From assembly GCA_002730485.1 (NCBI GenBank), contig PCAH01000180.1, forward strand, positions 1 to 23,359: DNA of 23,359 nucleotides. The letters are read 5' to 3'. Position numbers and translations under genes: made by a program. This DNA comes from Dehalococcoidia bacterium. GTDB lineage: Bacteria; Chloroflexota; Dehalococcoidia; UBA3495. Shown piece after piece: positions 8,061 through 14,719 of this stretch. The notes under the pieces were generated by a model that did no database searches, was not told where the DNA came from, and worked only from the letters and a program-made list of their open reading frames with translations. Numbering within the stretch: the first letter of the stretch is position 1; each line of letters opens with the position of its first letter.

Positions 8061-8309
8061 TCAATTGAGAAGCAGCAAGGCTATGTAATACCCGATGAAA
8101 GCTAACACTGCGCTGTCGGTGACCCCCAGCATCCCCAGATACCGCTCTCCCTCGACCACCGCCACCATACCCAGAATGATCCCCAGTACGCCAAAGATAA
8201 GCGGTGCAACGGCCACGGATATGAACGCCATTATCAGGCTGGCTATGCCGAACCGCCTACCCGAACTGGCTGTGAAGGCCTTGATTATCTTTTGTGTATC
8301 TATCTTCAA
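8061..8309 (-). CDS. Small membrane protein with two transmembrane helices
   Basis: The product has 82 residues. A short polar N-terminus (KIDTQKIIKAFTASSGRRFG) is followed by two hydrophobic helices, roughly residues 22-52 and 63-81, the second ending at LLLLN. The arrangement recalls small inner-membrane proteins of the DUF4190 type, but I cannot assign a family. The best start is TTG at 8307-8309, because an in-frame TAA lies three codons upstream and no ATG precedes the first helix. GATAGG lies directly before it, too close for a good ribosome site, so start and expression are uncertain. It is convergent with the universal stress gene across REPIN copy 2. Codon pattern and hydrophobicity suggest a real gene. 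Confidence 0.6.
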   Translation of the reverse strand: MKIDTQKIIKAFTASSGRRFGIASLIMAFISVAVAPLIFGVLGIILGMVAVVEGERYLGMLGVTDSAVLAFIGYYIALLLLN

Positions 8310-8375
8310 CCTATCGTATTACTAAATAGTTAAGATACATGAAGCCATACTGTGGCTATTTGAGAAAGCATCACA

Positions 8376-8405
8376 TTGAAAACGATTGATTTACGCGGCT
8401 ATTAC
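8376..8405 (+). promoter_or_regulatory. Possible promoter of the alcohol dehydrogenase operon
   Basis: TTGAAA (8376-8381), an 18-nt spacer and TATTAC (8400-8405) match the consensus moderately. The resulting leader of about 145 nt contains two mutually exclusive hairpins: CCCAA-GT-TTGGG (8471-8482) and GGGATCAA/TTGAACCC (8480-8487 with 8496-8503, one mismatch). Confidence 0.35.
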
Positions 8406-8555
8406 AGTAAGTAAAGCGGGTAAATACCGTTTCCGTGGGCGGTGTGTTATGTTACCGGCGTCTATGGTGCCCCAAGTTTGGGATCAACCACTGAGTTGAA
8501 CCCCATTGTCGCGGGACGAAGCAAAGCTGATGACAGCATTAGGTAGGAGGTAGGT

Positions 8556-9662
8556 ATGAAAGGTCGAGTGGTAGTTTGCAAGGAATACGGCAAACCTTTC
8601 GTAATTGAAGAGTATGAAGTGCCGGAGCCTGCTCCTGGCGCGGTGATCCTGCGCATGACCCAGGCTGGAGTATGTGGTTCAGACCTGCACACCTGGCGTG
8701 GCGACCAGAACAATGTGAGCCTGCCCCTACCCCCAACCGGTCGGGCCATGGGCCATGAGGGGACCGGAGTGATCGAGATACTCGGCGACGGAGTCGAGAC
8801 CGACTCCGCTGGAGCGCCCATCAAGAAGGGAGACCGGGTGATCTACGCCGCCGTCTTCCCCTGTTACCACTGCCGCCAGTGCCTGAAGGGCAACACCAAC
8901 TGGTGCATGAACCGTAACTATCCCGCCGCCGGAGTCTGGCCATACTTCGTAGCCACCTACTCTGATTACCTGTACTTGCCTGACCGGCATCCCTTCTTCA
9001 AAGTGCCGGACGAACTGGACGAAAACATCTTGGGTCCGGTGAACTGCGCCATGGGCACGGTCACCACCGGCCTGATCCGTGCCCAAGCTGGCGAGGGCGA
9101 CTACGTGGTGATCCAGGGCGCTGGCGGTCTCGGCATCCACGCCACCGCCATGGCCAAGGAGATGGGCGCTGATCGGGTGATCGTCATGGACCGCTTGGAG
9201 AACCGCCTACAACTGGCCGAGGAGTTCGGCGCTGACCACACCATCAACATCGAGGAGTTCAACACCCCCGAGACCAGACTCCGCCGTGTCAGGGAACTGA
9301 CCGACGACCGTGGTGCCGACGTGGTGATGGAGTTGGTGGGCCGGGCAGAACTGCTGGCCGAAGGCATCGACATGCTAAGCAACGGCGGAACCTTCGTTGA
9401 GATCGGCGATATCGTCCGGGGCAAAGAGGTGTCCATCGACCCGTCCAAGCTGCTCACCGGCAAGAACATCGTCGGTTCACTGATGTACAAGCCGGAATTG
9501 CTGCCCAGACTGCTCAACTTCCTGGTCCGCAAGAAGGACACTCTTCCCTTCGAGAAGATCGTCTCCCATACCTTCCCGTTGGCCGAGGTCAATGATGCCT
9601 TTGCCCAGGCGGAATGGGACCAGAGCCAGACTCCCATCACCAGGGCCATGCTGGTTCCCTAG
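8556..9662 (+). CDS. Zinc-dependent alcohol dehydrogenase (MDR superfamily)
   Basis: The product has 368 residues, with TAGGAGGTAGGT directly before the ATG. The catalytic zinc ligands Cys40 (GVCGSD), His67-Glu68 (GHEGTG) and Cys164 are present. The structural zinc lobe has Cys103, Cys106, Cys109 and Cys117. The Rossmann motif GAGGLG is at 188-193, and Asp212 at the end of the second strand favours NAD over NADP. Such enzymes oxidise alcohols or polyols to aldehydes or ketones in the cytoplasm. The substrate is unknown. The stop codon is 30 nt before the next gene, an acyl-CoA-dehydrogenase-fold flavoprotein, and the pair shares a terminator, so they form an operon and may act on consecutive intermediates. 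Confidence 0.92.
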   Translation: MKGRVVVCKEYGKPFVIEEYEVPEPAPGAVILRMTQAGVCGSDLHTWRGDQNNVSLPLPPTGRAMGHEGTGVIEILGDGVETDSAGAPIKKGDRVIYAAVFPCYHCRQCLKGNTNWCMNRNYPAAGVWPYFVATYSDYLYLPDRHPFFKVPDELDENILGPVNCAMGTVTTGLIRAQAGEGDYVVIQGAGGLGIHATAMAKEMGADRVIVMDRLENRLQLAEEFGADHTINIEEFNTPETRLRRVRELTDDRGADVVMELVGRAELLAEGIDMLSNGGTFVEIGDIVRGKEVSIDPSKLLTGKNIVGSLMYKPELLPRLLNFLVRKKDTLPFEKIVSHTFPLAEVNDAFAQAEWDQSQTPITRAMLVP

Positions 9663-9692
9663 GCGGATAGCCCGTTAAACCTCAGGAGTGGA

Positions 9693-10928
9693 ATGGCGAT
9701 GGTAGCGAACGAAAAACAGCTGCAGGGGTTGATAGAACCACGGCCAGAATTGGTTGAGGCGGCCAGAAAGGCGGCTGTAAAGATTGCGGCTCGTGCACAG
9801 GAGACTGATCGGTCGCGTCGGGTGCCTGTGGAGAACATCCAGGACCTGCATGAAGCAGGGATGCTGACCGTCGCCATTCCCAAGGAAAACGGTGGCACCG
9901 AGGCCGATCTGGTGACCCAGGTTGCCCTTTACGAACTTATCGGCGGGGCGTGCGCGTCTACGGCCTGGCTCATGGGCAACCACTCGGTGCTCTGCACCAG
10001 GGCCATGGGCCTGATGGGTGAGGATTCCCACTGGCTGATCAAAGACGTGGTGGATAACGGCTCGCTCATCTCACACGCCGCAATCCCCGGGGGTGACACC
10101 AAGCCAGCCCCGGGAGGGTTCGTCGCATCTGGTCGCTGGCCCTTCGTCAGCGGTTCCAGCATCTCCACCTGGATGTTTCTCAGCACAATGGTTCCCGGGC
10201 CGTCGCCCACCTGGAAGGGTTCAGGCACGCCTCCCGCTTACAACCGCTGGTTGGTCATGCCCACGAGCCAGCCAGGTTTGACCATCGACGAGACCTGGAT
10301 GGCCATGGCCGGCCGGGGTTCCATGACCCATGACGTGGTCTTGGACAACGTGTTTGTGCCCGAGGACATGACGCCGGTAGACAACCGTCCTCTGGGCCAT
10401 CAACCCTGGCTGCCCAACGGTCCGGCGGCCCTGAAGGTTCCAACCAAGGCCAGGGTTTGGATGTCTGGCATGATGTTGGGCGTCGCCCAGGCTGCCCTGG
10501 ACGAGACCATCGAGTTCGGCAAAACCCGCAGCATGACCCTAGGCGGCAAGCCCAGAAGCAGTATGCCAGGCAACCAGTTTGCGGTGGCCGATGCCGCCAT
10601 GTTCATCGAGGCCGGGCGAGCCCTGCTGATTCAAGAGGTCCGCAAAATCACGGTAAAAGCCTCTGCCGGAGAGGAATTTGTCCCTGATGACGCTGCCCGG
10701 GTTGAGATGGCGGGTCTCGTTGCCAGAGAAAACGCCCAAAAGGCGGTGGACAGGTTGTTCGCCGTACGTGGTGCCCACGGCCTCTACGAGACCGACACCT
10801 TCGAGCGTTACTACCGTGACGTCCGCATGGGCACCCTGCACGCAGTAAGCGCCCCCGACCTGGTGCGAGAACAACTAGGCAAACACCTCTTTGACATCCC
10901 TCTAGATGTGGAACCCCGCTGGTCGTAA
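9693..10928 (+). CDS. HsaA-like flavin monooxygenase / acyl-CoA dehydrogenase-fold protein
   Basis: The product has 411 residues, with CAGGAG 5 nt before the ATG. The N-terminal helices, the central segment ASGRWPFVSGSSISTWMF, then GRGSMTHDVVLDNVFVPED and the C-terminal GAHGLYETDTFERYYRDVR follow the acyl-CoA dehydrogenase fold. They look most like the type 2 C-terminal family that includes HsaA, DszC and C2-HpaH. Those are oxygenase components that hydroxylate phenols or heterocycles with reduced flavin from a partner. The usual catalytic Glu of true acyl-CoA dehydrogenases is not evident by eye, which favours monooxygenase activity, but this is not proven. It is the second gene of an operon with an alcohol dehydrogenase. 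The flavin reductase at 15766 is a candidate partner. Confidence 0.83.
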   Translation: MAMVANEKQLQGLIEPRPELVEAARKAAVKIAARAQETDRSRRVPVENIQDLHEAGMLTVAIPKENGGTEADLVTQVALYELIGGACASTAWLMGNHSVLCTRAMGLMGEDSHWLIKDVVDNGSLISHAAIPGGDTKPAPGGFVASGRWPFVSGSSISTWMFLSTMVPGPSPTWKGSGTPPAYNRWLVMPTSQPGLTIDETWMAMAGRGSMTHDVVLDNVFVPEDMTPVDNRPLGHQPWLPNGPAALKVPTKARVWMSGMMLGVAQAALDETIEFGKTRSMTLGGKPRSSMPGNQFAVADAAMFIEAGRALLIQEVRKITVKASAGEEFVPDDAARVEMAGLVARENAQKAVDRLFAVRGAHGLYETDTFERYYRDVRMGTLHAVSAPDLVREQLGKHLFDIPLDVEPRWS

Positions 10929-10950
10929 CAACGAAACAATCGGACAAGAG

Positions 10951-10986
10951 AAAAGCCCTTCTCATCGAGAGAAGGGCTTTTTATTT
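10951..10986 (+). terminator. Intrinsic terminator of the alcohol dehydrogenase operon
   Basis: A perfect 13-bp stem, AAAAGCCCTTCTC (10951-10963) with 10969-10981, and loop ATCGA, running into a T-rich tail. It may also serve the convergent desulforedoxin-like genes. Confidence 0.9.
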
Positions 10987-11029
10987 TCAGCCATCTGATA
11001 TGGGAACCCGCCTGTGGCGGCGGCGGTCG

Positions 11030-11173
11030 CTAGTCTGAGGAGGGGAGTTTGCGGGGTTCTTGAATCTCCATGGGCTTGTCGCAGCAGTCTATCTCGCCCT
11101 CGCCGCTCTTGGTGCAGAGCACGCCGCTGCCGCAGGTCTCGCAGACGTATCGTTTGCCTAATTGGTTGGCCAT
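11030..11173 (-). CDS. Desulforedoxin-like mini-protein (47 aa)
   Basis: The start is MANQLGKRYVCETCGSG. Four cysteines lie at positions 11, 14, 30 and 31, the C-x2-C-x15-CC pattern of desulforedoxin and of the N-terminal domain of desulfoferrodoxin. In those proteins they hold one tetrahedral iron for electron transfer. The ATG at 11171-11173 has GGAGG 8 nt upstream, and the stop is at 11030. It lacks the superoxide reductase catalytic domain of desulfoferrodoxin, so it would act as an electron carrier or metal-binding stub. It lies 48 nt after a paralogue with identically spaced cysteines, in the same transcript. Its small size makes it easy to miss. The fold is inferred from the cysteine pattern and N-terminal similarity. 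Confidence 0.8.
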   Translation of the reverse strand: MANQLGKRYVCETCGSGVLCTKSGEGEIDCCDKPMEIQEPRKLPSSD

Positions 11174-11221
11174 TTGACAGTCCTCCGGGAATATCGCTGA
11201 GGTGTTTGGGGATTTAGCCGG

Positions 11222-11338
11222 TTACTTGAGTTCCATTGGGGTCTGGCAGCAGGCGATGGCGCCGTCGCCTCCCTTGGTGACGATGAACTCGGAAGCGCAC
11301 TTGCTGCATACGTAGCGTTTGCCAGTCTGATTAGCCAA
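11222..11338 (-). CDS. Desulforedoxin-like mini-protein (38 aa), TTG start
   Basis: Read from TTG at 11336-11338 it begins (M)ANQTGKRYVCSKCASEF, matching MANQLGKRYVCETCGSG of its neighbour residue for residue, with cysteines again at 11, 14, 30 and 31. GGAG lies 9 nt upstream of the TTG. In-frame ATG codons further up lie at or before the expected transcription start of a promoter at 11391-11419, so they cannot be used from that promoter. At 38 residues it is about the length of classical desulforedoxin. The likely role is a rubredoxin-like one-iron electron carrier. It is probably co-transcribed with the paralogue at 11030. Confidence 0.75.
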   Translation of the reverse strand: MANQTGKRYVCSKCASEFIVTKGGDGAIACCQTPMELK

Positions 11339-11390
11339 CTGTTCAGCTCCATTTTCTGGACATTTTTGGGTCGCCCTTAGGCTCGTTCCA

Positions 11391-11419
11391 ATTATAGCCA
11401 TGCAGGCTCGGGGATTCAA
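11391..11419 (-). promoter_or_regulatory. Predicted sigma70 promoter of the desulforedoxin-like pair
   Basis: Minus strand: TTGAAT (complement of 11414-11419), a 17-nt spacer and a perfect TATAAT (complement of 11391-11396). The expected start near 11384 gives a leader of about 45 nt to the TTG at 11338 and supports that start. Confidence 0.65.
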
Positions 11420-11445
11420 CATAACCGAACGGGTTTGGGGCGGGG

Positions 11446-11886
11446 TCAGGACTCAGCAGATTCCGGCTTTTCGATGAATCGGACCAGGAACGTGGCCTCA
11501 CCCAAGGGAATGCCGTCAAAGAGTATGGCGGCAGAATGGATCCCTGGCGCCTGCACCGGGATTCGGAAGGTCTTGATCCATCGTTGGAACAAGATTCCCT
11601 CGTCCCATTCCACTTTCTGGGCAGGGGGAGTGTCCAGCGGGATGCCAGGGGTCTTCAGGGTCACGAATAGGTAGTGGTCACCAGGCTCCACACCGCCGAT
11701 GCAAAAGGCCAGGTTGTAATCCACTGTGGCAAGGACTGGGCTTTCCGGTTCGGAAGAACCGTCTGGTTCGGGTATGTCCAGGAGATCGACTATCCCTGTT
11801 AGGGACAGGTCGCCGTTTTCCTCTTCTGCAGTGTCCTGGCAGAAGAGGGCATATTTCAAAAAGGGTCCGCTGGCTTCTTGGGCCAA
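11446..11886 (-). CDS. Conserved-looking soluble protein of unknown function (146 aa)
   Basis: I do not recognise this gene with confidence. It starts with TTG (11884-11886), with GGAGG 7 nt upstream. The product begins MAQEASGPFLKYALFCQDTA, has an acidic stretch near residue 45 (PEPDGSSEPESP), then alternating beta-type segments such as HYLFVTLKTPG and GEATFLVRFIEKPE. There is no signal peptide or membrane segment. The opening resembles proteins annotated DUF6941, a faint impression only. It looks like a small all-beta protein. It lies 107 nt upstream of the desulforedoxin-like pair on the same strand and may be partly co-transcribed with it. Confidence 0.65.
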   Translation of the reverse strand: MAQEASGPFLKYALFCQDTAEEENGDLSLTGIVDLLDIPEPDGSSEPESPVLATVDYNLAFCIGGVEPGDHYLFVTLKTPGIPLDTPPAQKVEWDEGILFQRWIKTFRIPVQAPGIHSAAILFDGIPLGEATFLVRFIEKPESAES

Positions 11887-11924
11887 GTTGGAGCCTCCAT
11901 TGGGCTAGGGTTTTTGTTCTCAAA

Positions 11925-11974
11925 CGTCCGGAAATCGGACGACCAATTCTAGCATGGCACCGGATTACGGAAAA
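11925..11974 (-). promoter_or_regulatory. Predicted extended -10 promoter with inverted repeat, for the gene at 11446
   Basis: Minus strand: TGCTAGAAT, an extended -10 with TAGAAT as complement of 11946-11951, and a poor -35, TTTTCC (complement of 11969-11974), 17 nt away. The inverted repeat CGTCCG-GAAAT-CGGACG (11925-11941) covers the expected start point and could be an operator or a 5'-end hairpin. Confidence 0.4.
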
Positions 11975-12057
11975 CGTCGAGCCGCCGCAGATTTTGGTGG
12001 ACCATTGCCAACCGCGCCCAATATTGAGAAACTAGGCGCGTAATATTAAGCTCGGGG

Positions 12058-12711
12058 GTGGCCGTAGTGGCATCCACGCAGGGCACACAACTCACTCAAG
12101 ATAAATTCAGTCAGGGTATGACCACCCAACAGTACATAGACCAGATCAAGGTCAATAAAGACCCATTTGTGTCTATCTACGAGATGGTCCAGGTTCCGTC
12201 AGAATCGTTGAACTTGTTCAACGGTCTCAGTGAGCCCATCAAGTTGGCCGTGTTTACCGCCGACTGGTGCGGCGACGCCATGAGCACCACTCCGGTTATC
12301 CTGAAGTTGGCAGATAGCATCCCAAACATTGCCCTTCAGGTGTTCAACCGTGACGATGAGTTGGAGTTGAGCAACAGCCTCCTGCCAGAACACCGCGCCG
12401 GTACTGTGCCCATCTTCGTGGTCATGGACCAGGAGATGAACCAGAAGGTCCGGTTTATTGAGACGGCCAACAACCTGGTGCCGAGTATCGACGCCATGGA
12501 CGAGGCCATCGACCAGGAAACCGCGGGAATGGATGAAGCCGAAGCTCGGCGGGCCAAGCGGAGACGGCGTAACTCCTACCGGGTGGAACACGCCCAGGAA
12601 TGGGGCGAAGTCATCCTGGAAGAATTCGGTGGGTTGGTCGCCGACGCACTGTCGGGCAGACAATCAGACCTGCCTCTCGAGGGTGGCACCAAGTGGCCGC
12701 CAGAGGATTAA
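12058..12711 (+). CDS. Thioredoxin-fold protein with a WCGDA site
   Basis: The product has 217 residues from GTG at 12058; GTG at 12067 or ATG at 12118 are possible alternatives. A helical N-terminal part (TTQQYIDQIKVNKDPF) precedes the thioredoxin core LAVFTADWCGDAMSTTPVI, with Cys71 but Ala74 in place of the second cysteine. The cis-proline motif TVPIFV (Pro118) is intact. The C-terminal third is basic and then helical (EARRAKRRRRNSYRVEHAQE). Similar proteins with WCGDA or WCGDS (Thioredoxin_9-type) are widespread and cannot act as ordinary disulfide reductases. They may form mixed disulfides with a partner or a low-molecular-weight thiol. It is divergent from the gene at 11446 and followed by a small acidic protein. 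Confidence 0.83.
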   Translation: MAVVASTQGTQLTQDKFSQGMTTQQYIDQIKVNKDPFVSIYEMVQVPSESLNLFNGLSEPIKLAVFTADWCGDAMSTTPVILKLADSIPNIALQVFNRDDELELSNSLLPEHRAGTVPIFVVMDQEMNQKVRFIETANNLVPSIDAMDEAIDQETAGMDEAEARRAKRRRRNSYRVEHAQEWGEVILEEFGGLVADALSGRQSDLPLEGGTKWPPED

Positions 12712-12730
12712 CCTTTAACACGGGAATACT

Positions 12731-12778
12731 AATGCGCCAGGCCGGACCAAGCTAGAAAGCTGACTGGTCTGGCGGCGC
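12731..12778 (+). other. Imperfect hairpin between the thioredoxin-fold gene and the acidic-protein gene
   Basis: GCGCCAG near 12732 pairs with CTGGCGGC near 12768-12775. Inner pairs ACCA/TGGT and AGCT/AGCT add to it, with a five-base bulge. No T-tract follows, so it may be an mRNA processing or leader structure rather than a terminator. Confidence 0.35.
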
Positions 12779-12814
12779 GATCTATCACTGGAAAACTATT
12801 CTGCGAGTAGGGTG

Positions 12815-13123
12815 ATGGCTGAAGACCTGATCGGAATGGAAGACATGTCGGCGATTTTTGAGGTGACAGACGCCTTGGGAATCCATCGGGAGTCGGTACG
12901 CGTCGAACTCACGAAAGAAGACCCCGGCTCCATCCAGAGGGTGGCTGACGGGATGGTTGAAATCACGTTGCCCGTTAACGAGAGTGCCGAGATCTTCTGC
13001 CGCAAGTTGCGCATCGACTTGGAAGCCATGGGCTTTGAGGCTTCTGATTCCATGTTCGACTACGACGATGATGAAGGCGACGACGATGACCCTCGTCCGT
13101 CGTCGCCCCAGAGACTTCGTTAG
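12815..13123 (+). CDS. Small protein with a highly acidic C-terminal tail, unknown function
   Basis: I do not recognise this gene. The start is GTG-ATG at 12812-12817 with AGGG just upstream, and I chose the ATG. The product has 102 residues with no signal peptide, cysteine motif or membrane segment. Residues 1-80 alternate short strands and helices (VTDALGIHRESVRVELTKED, then VEITLPVNESAEIFCRKLRI). The tail is strongly acidic (DYDDDEGDDDD) and ends in SSPQRLR. Such tails often make electrostatic contacts with basic partners. The thioredoxin-fold protein upstream carries a very basic stretch, so an interaction is conceivable but unproven. Spacing of about 100 nt and the same strand suggest co-transcription. 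Confidence 0.6.
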   Translation: MAEDLIGMEDMSAIFEVTDALGIHRESVRVELTKEDPGSIQRVADGMVEITLPVNESAEIFCRKLRIDLEAMGFEASDSMFDYDDDEGDDDDPRPSSPQRLR

Positions 13124-13138
13124 CCCGATAACCGGAGC

Positions 13139-13663
13139 CTAGTACCCTGCTTCTCGCCACTCAAAAGCCAGATTGGCGTAACGAACGAATACTGCTCCGC
13201 CAGGGGCAGCCATCGGCCCATTGGCGGCGAGCAAGGCGATGCTGTGCTGCTCCCCAGGTGTAACCTCTTCAGTCATCAACACGCGTTGGGGCACATTGAA
13301 CCCCTGCACTGCGCCCCGGTGCCTGTCGCATACCCCATCGATCCACAGTTCCCCGTAGTCGTCGATGCACGTCTCAAATTGAACCCTTACGCCAGCGGTG
13401 GGGTGGCCATCCACCGTCTCCGGAAACGTCACGTTGATGCGGTACCACACAAAGGAAAACCCGTGGGTGATCCACTTGGCCAGGTCGGTGCATACCTCCC
13501 AGCCGGAGTCGTCGTACTCAGGTAATCGTGCTGGAGACCCTTCAAGTTGAGATACCAGGCCCTCATTGGGTTCGCCGGGCACCAGGCCCTGGGCGAATTT
13601 CCACTGGCCATGCACGGCTGCCAGGCCGCTTTCCGTATTGAGGTCAATCACTGCTCTAGGCAT
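13139..13663 (-). CDS. Stand-alone galactose-binding-like (jelly-roll) domain protein
   Basis: The product has 174 residues, with GGGGGAG 6 nt before the ATG at 13661-13663. The pattern is that of the sugar-binding jelly-roll domain of family 2 glycoside hydrolases: YDDSGWEVC near residue 50, then WITHGFSFVWYRINVTFPET, then a strand ending CIDDYGELWIDG and a C-terminal strand VFVRYANLAFEWRE. There is no catalytic domain, no signal peptide and no anchor, so a carbohydrate-binding or protein-interaction role in the cytoplasm is most likely. It follows the F420:NADP reductase gene by 38 nt on the same strand, so the two are probably co-transcribed. What they share functionally is unclear. Confidence 0.68.
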   Translation of the reverse strand: MPRAVIDLNTESGLAAVHGQWKFAQGLVPGEPNEGLVSQLEGSPARLPEYDDSGWEVCTDLAKWITHGFSFVWYRINVTFPETVDGHPTAGVRVQFETCIDDYGELWIDGVCDRHRGAVQGFNVPQRVLMTEEVTPGEQHSIALLAANGPMAAPGGAVFVRYANLAFEWREAGY

Positions 13664-13701
13664 GTCTTCTCCCCCTATTCTTGTCAGTTTGTTTCTATTT
13701 G

Positions 13702-14364
13702 CTAATCGATGCCAACGATCTTGATGCTGGCGTGAATCTTATAAATGCGGTTGATGTTCACCAAGAGTGGGGTGATCTGTTCCACATATTTGGCGTTTGC
13801 CAGGCTGCCGCCGTCTACCCCCCTCAAGTCTTTTATCTTATCGGCCATATCCATGACTAATTTCTTAGCTTCTGTGTGGTCAGAACAGACCACCACGTCG
13901 CCTTCCATGACCGCATCTGGGTTTAGAAGCTCCTCGGCGCTGGCGTTCTGGAAAGCGGCCACCACCTGGGAGTCTGGAAGCATCTCCTGGGCTTCTTCGG
14001 CTGCTGATCCGGCTTCAACCTCCACTGCGCTGGCGCCCTTGCCCCGTTCGAACTTCATGGGGGCGATGACACTGACCACGATCTTACCCTCCAACGCCGG
14101 GCCAAGGTCTTCCAGCACTGGTCGTTGGCCCTCGTAAGGAAATGCCAGGAAGACCACGTCGGCTGCGGCAACCGCGCCTGAGTTATCGGAGCCGTTGATC
14201 ACCACGCCTGGCGCAGTTGCCGCCAGTTCCTCCGCTGCGGTGGCCCCTCGGGCAGCATCGCGGGACCCGATGATCGGTGTTTCTCCGCCCATTGCCAGCC
14301 GCAGGGCCAATCCCTTACCCTCCGGTCCTGTTCCCCCCAGGATCGCTATTGTCGATGCCACCAT
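13702..14364 (-). CDS. npdG: F420-dependent NADP reductase (NpdG/Fno family)
   Basis: The product has 220 residues from the ATG at 14362-14364, with AGAGG 5 nt upstream; a TTG one codon earlier is possible. The N-terminal nucleotide-binding segment TIAILGGTGPEGKGLALRLA and the basic patch GSRDAARG, which suits the NADP phosphate, are typical. VVFLAFPYEGQ, VSVIAPMKF and the C-terminal LLVNINRIYKIHASIKI also fit. The enzyme moves hydride between reduced F420 and NADP, linking F420 redox chemistry to NADPH. Its presence implies that the host makes or imports F420. Related prokaryotic proteins of this fold may use other substrates. It is the first gene of a two-gene unit. Confidence 0.85.
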   Translation of the reverse strand: MVASTIAILGGTGPEGKGLALRLAMGGETPIIGSRDAARGATAAEELAATAPGVVINGSDNSGAVAAADVVFLAFPYEGQRPVLEDLGPALEGKIVVSVIAPMKFERGKGASAVEVEAGSAAEEAQEMLPDSQVVAAFQNASAEELLNPDAVMEGDVVVCSDHTEAKKLVMDMADKIKDLRGVDGGSLANAKYVEQITPLLVNINRIYKIHASIKIVGID

Positions 14365-14719
14365 CAAGCCTCTCGTAATAAACCAATTTGCCGATCAGAT
14401 TGCAGACCGATGCGGACCGACATCACCCGTGCGGCATAAAATGTCATACCGGACCAGCGGTCGATCATGCGGCAATACTATAGCTGTAACAAGAAGCTGA
14501 TGGAAGGTCTTCCCGGGCGGCCTGATCAAGGGAGTGGGTGAGTGATGCGTTTCAAATAATTCCATGGAGATAGTATTCCCAATAGCCTTGACCCTCGCCT
14601 GTGAAGCAATTAACATCTCAGGCGATGCCCCAGGGGTTTAACGTTTTAGGCAGTAAATAACGGCGGCGTGGTCGCCGTGTGAAGATAAGCGGAATTCAAT
14701 GAACGACGGGAGTAGATAG
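14365..14719. other. 355-bp intergenic region, no convincing gene
   Basis: This spacer separates two divergent transcription units. A 73-codon open frame on the minus strand (14395-14616) has no convincing ribosome site or family features. A hairpin ACGGCG-GCGTGGT-CGCCGT (14660-14678) lies before the broken lipoprotein gene, and a possible TATAGT -10 faces the reductase gene. I see nothing else. Confidence 0.5.

Noticed and set aside
11339..11422. Longer form of the 38-residue desulforedoxin-like protein from ATG at 11422 or 11400
   Set aside because: Both ATGs lie upstream of or at the predicted transcription start, and the extra residues have no match in the paralogue.
14395..14616. 73-codon minus-strand open frame
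   Set aside because: No convincing ribosome site, domain or composition of a real protein; it sits in the promoter region between divergent genes.
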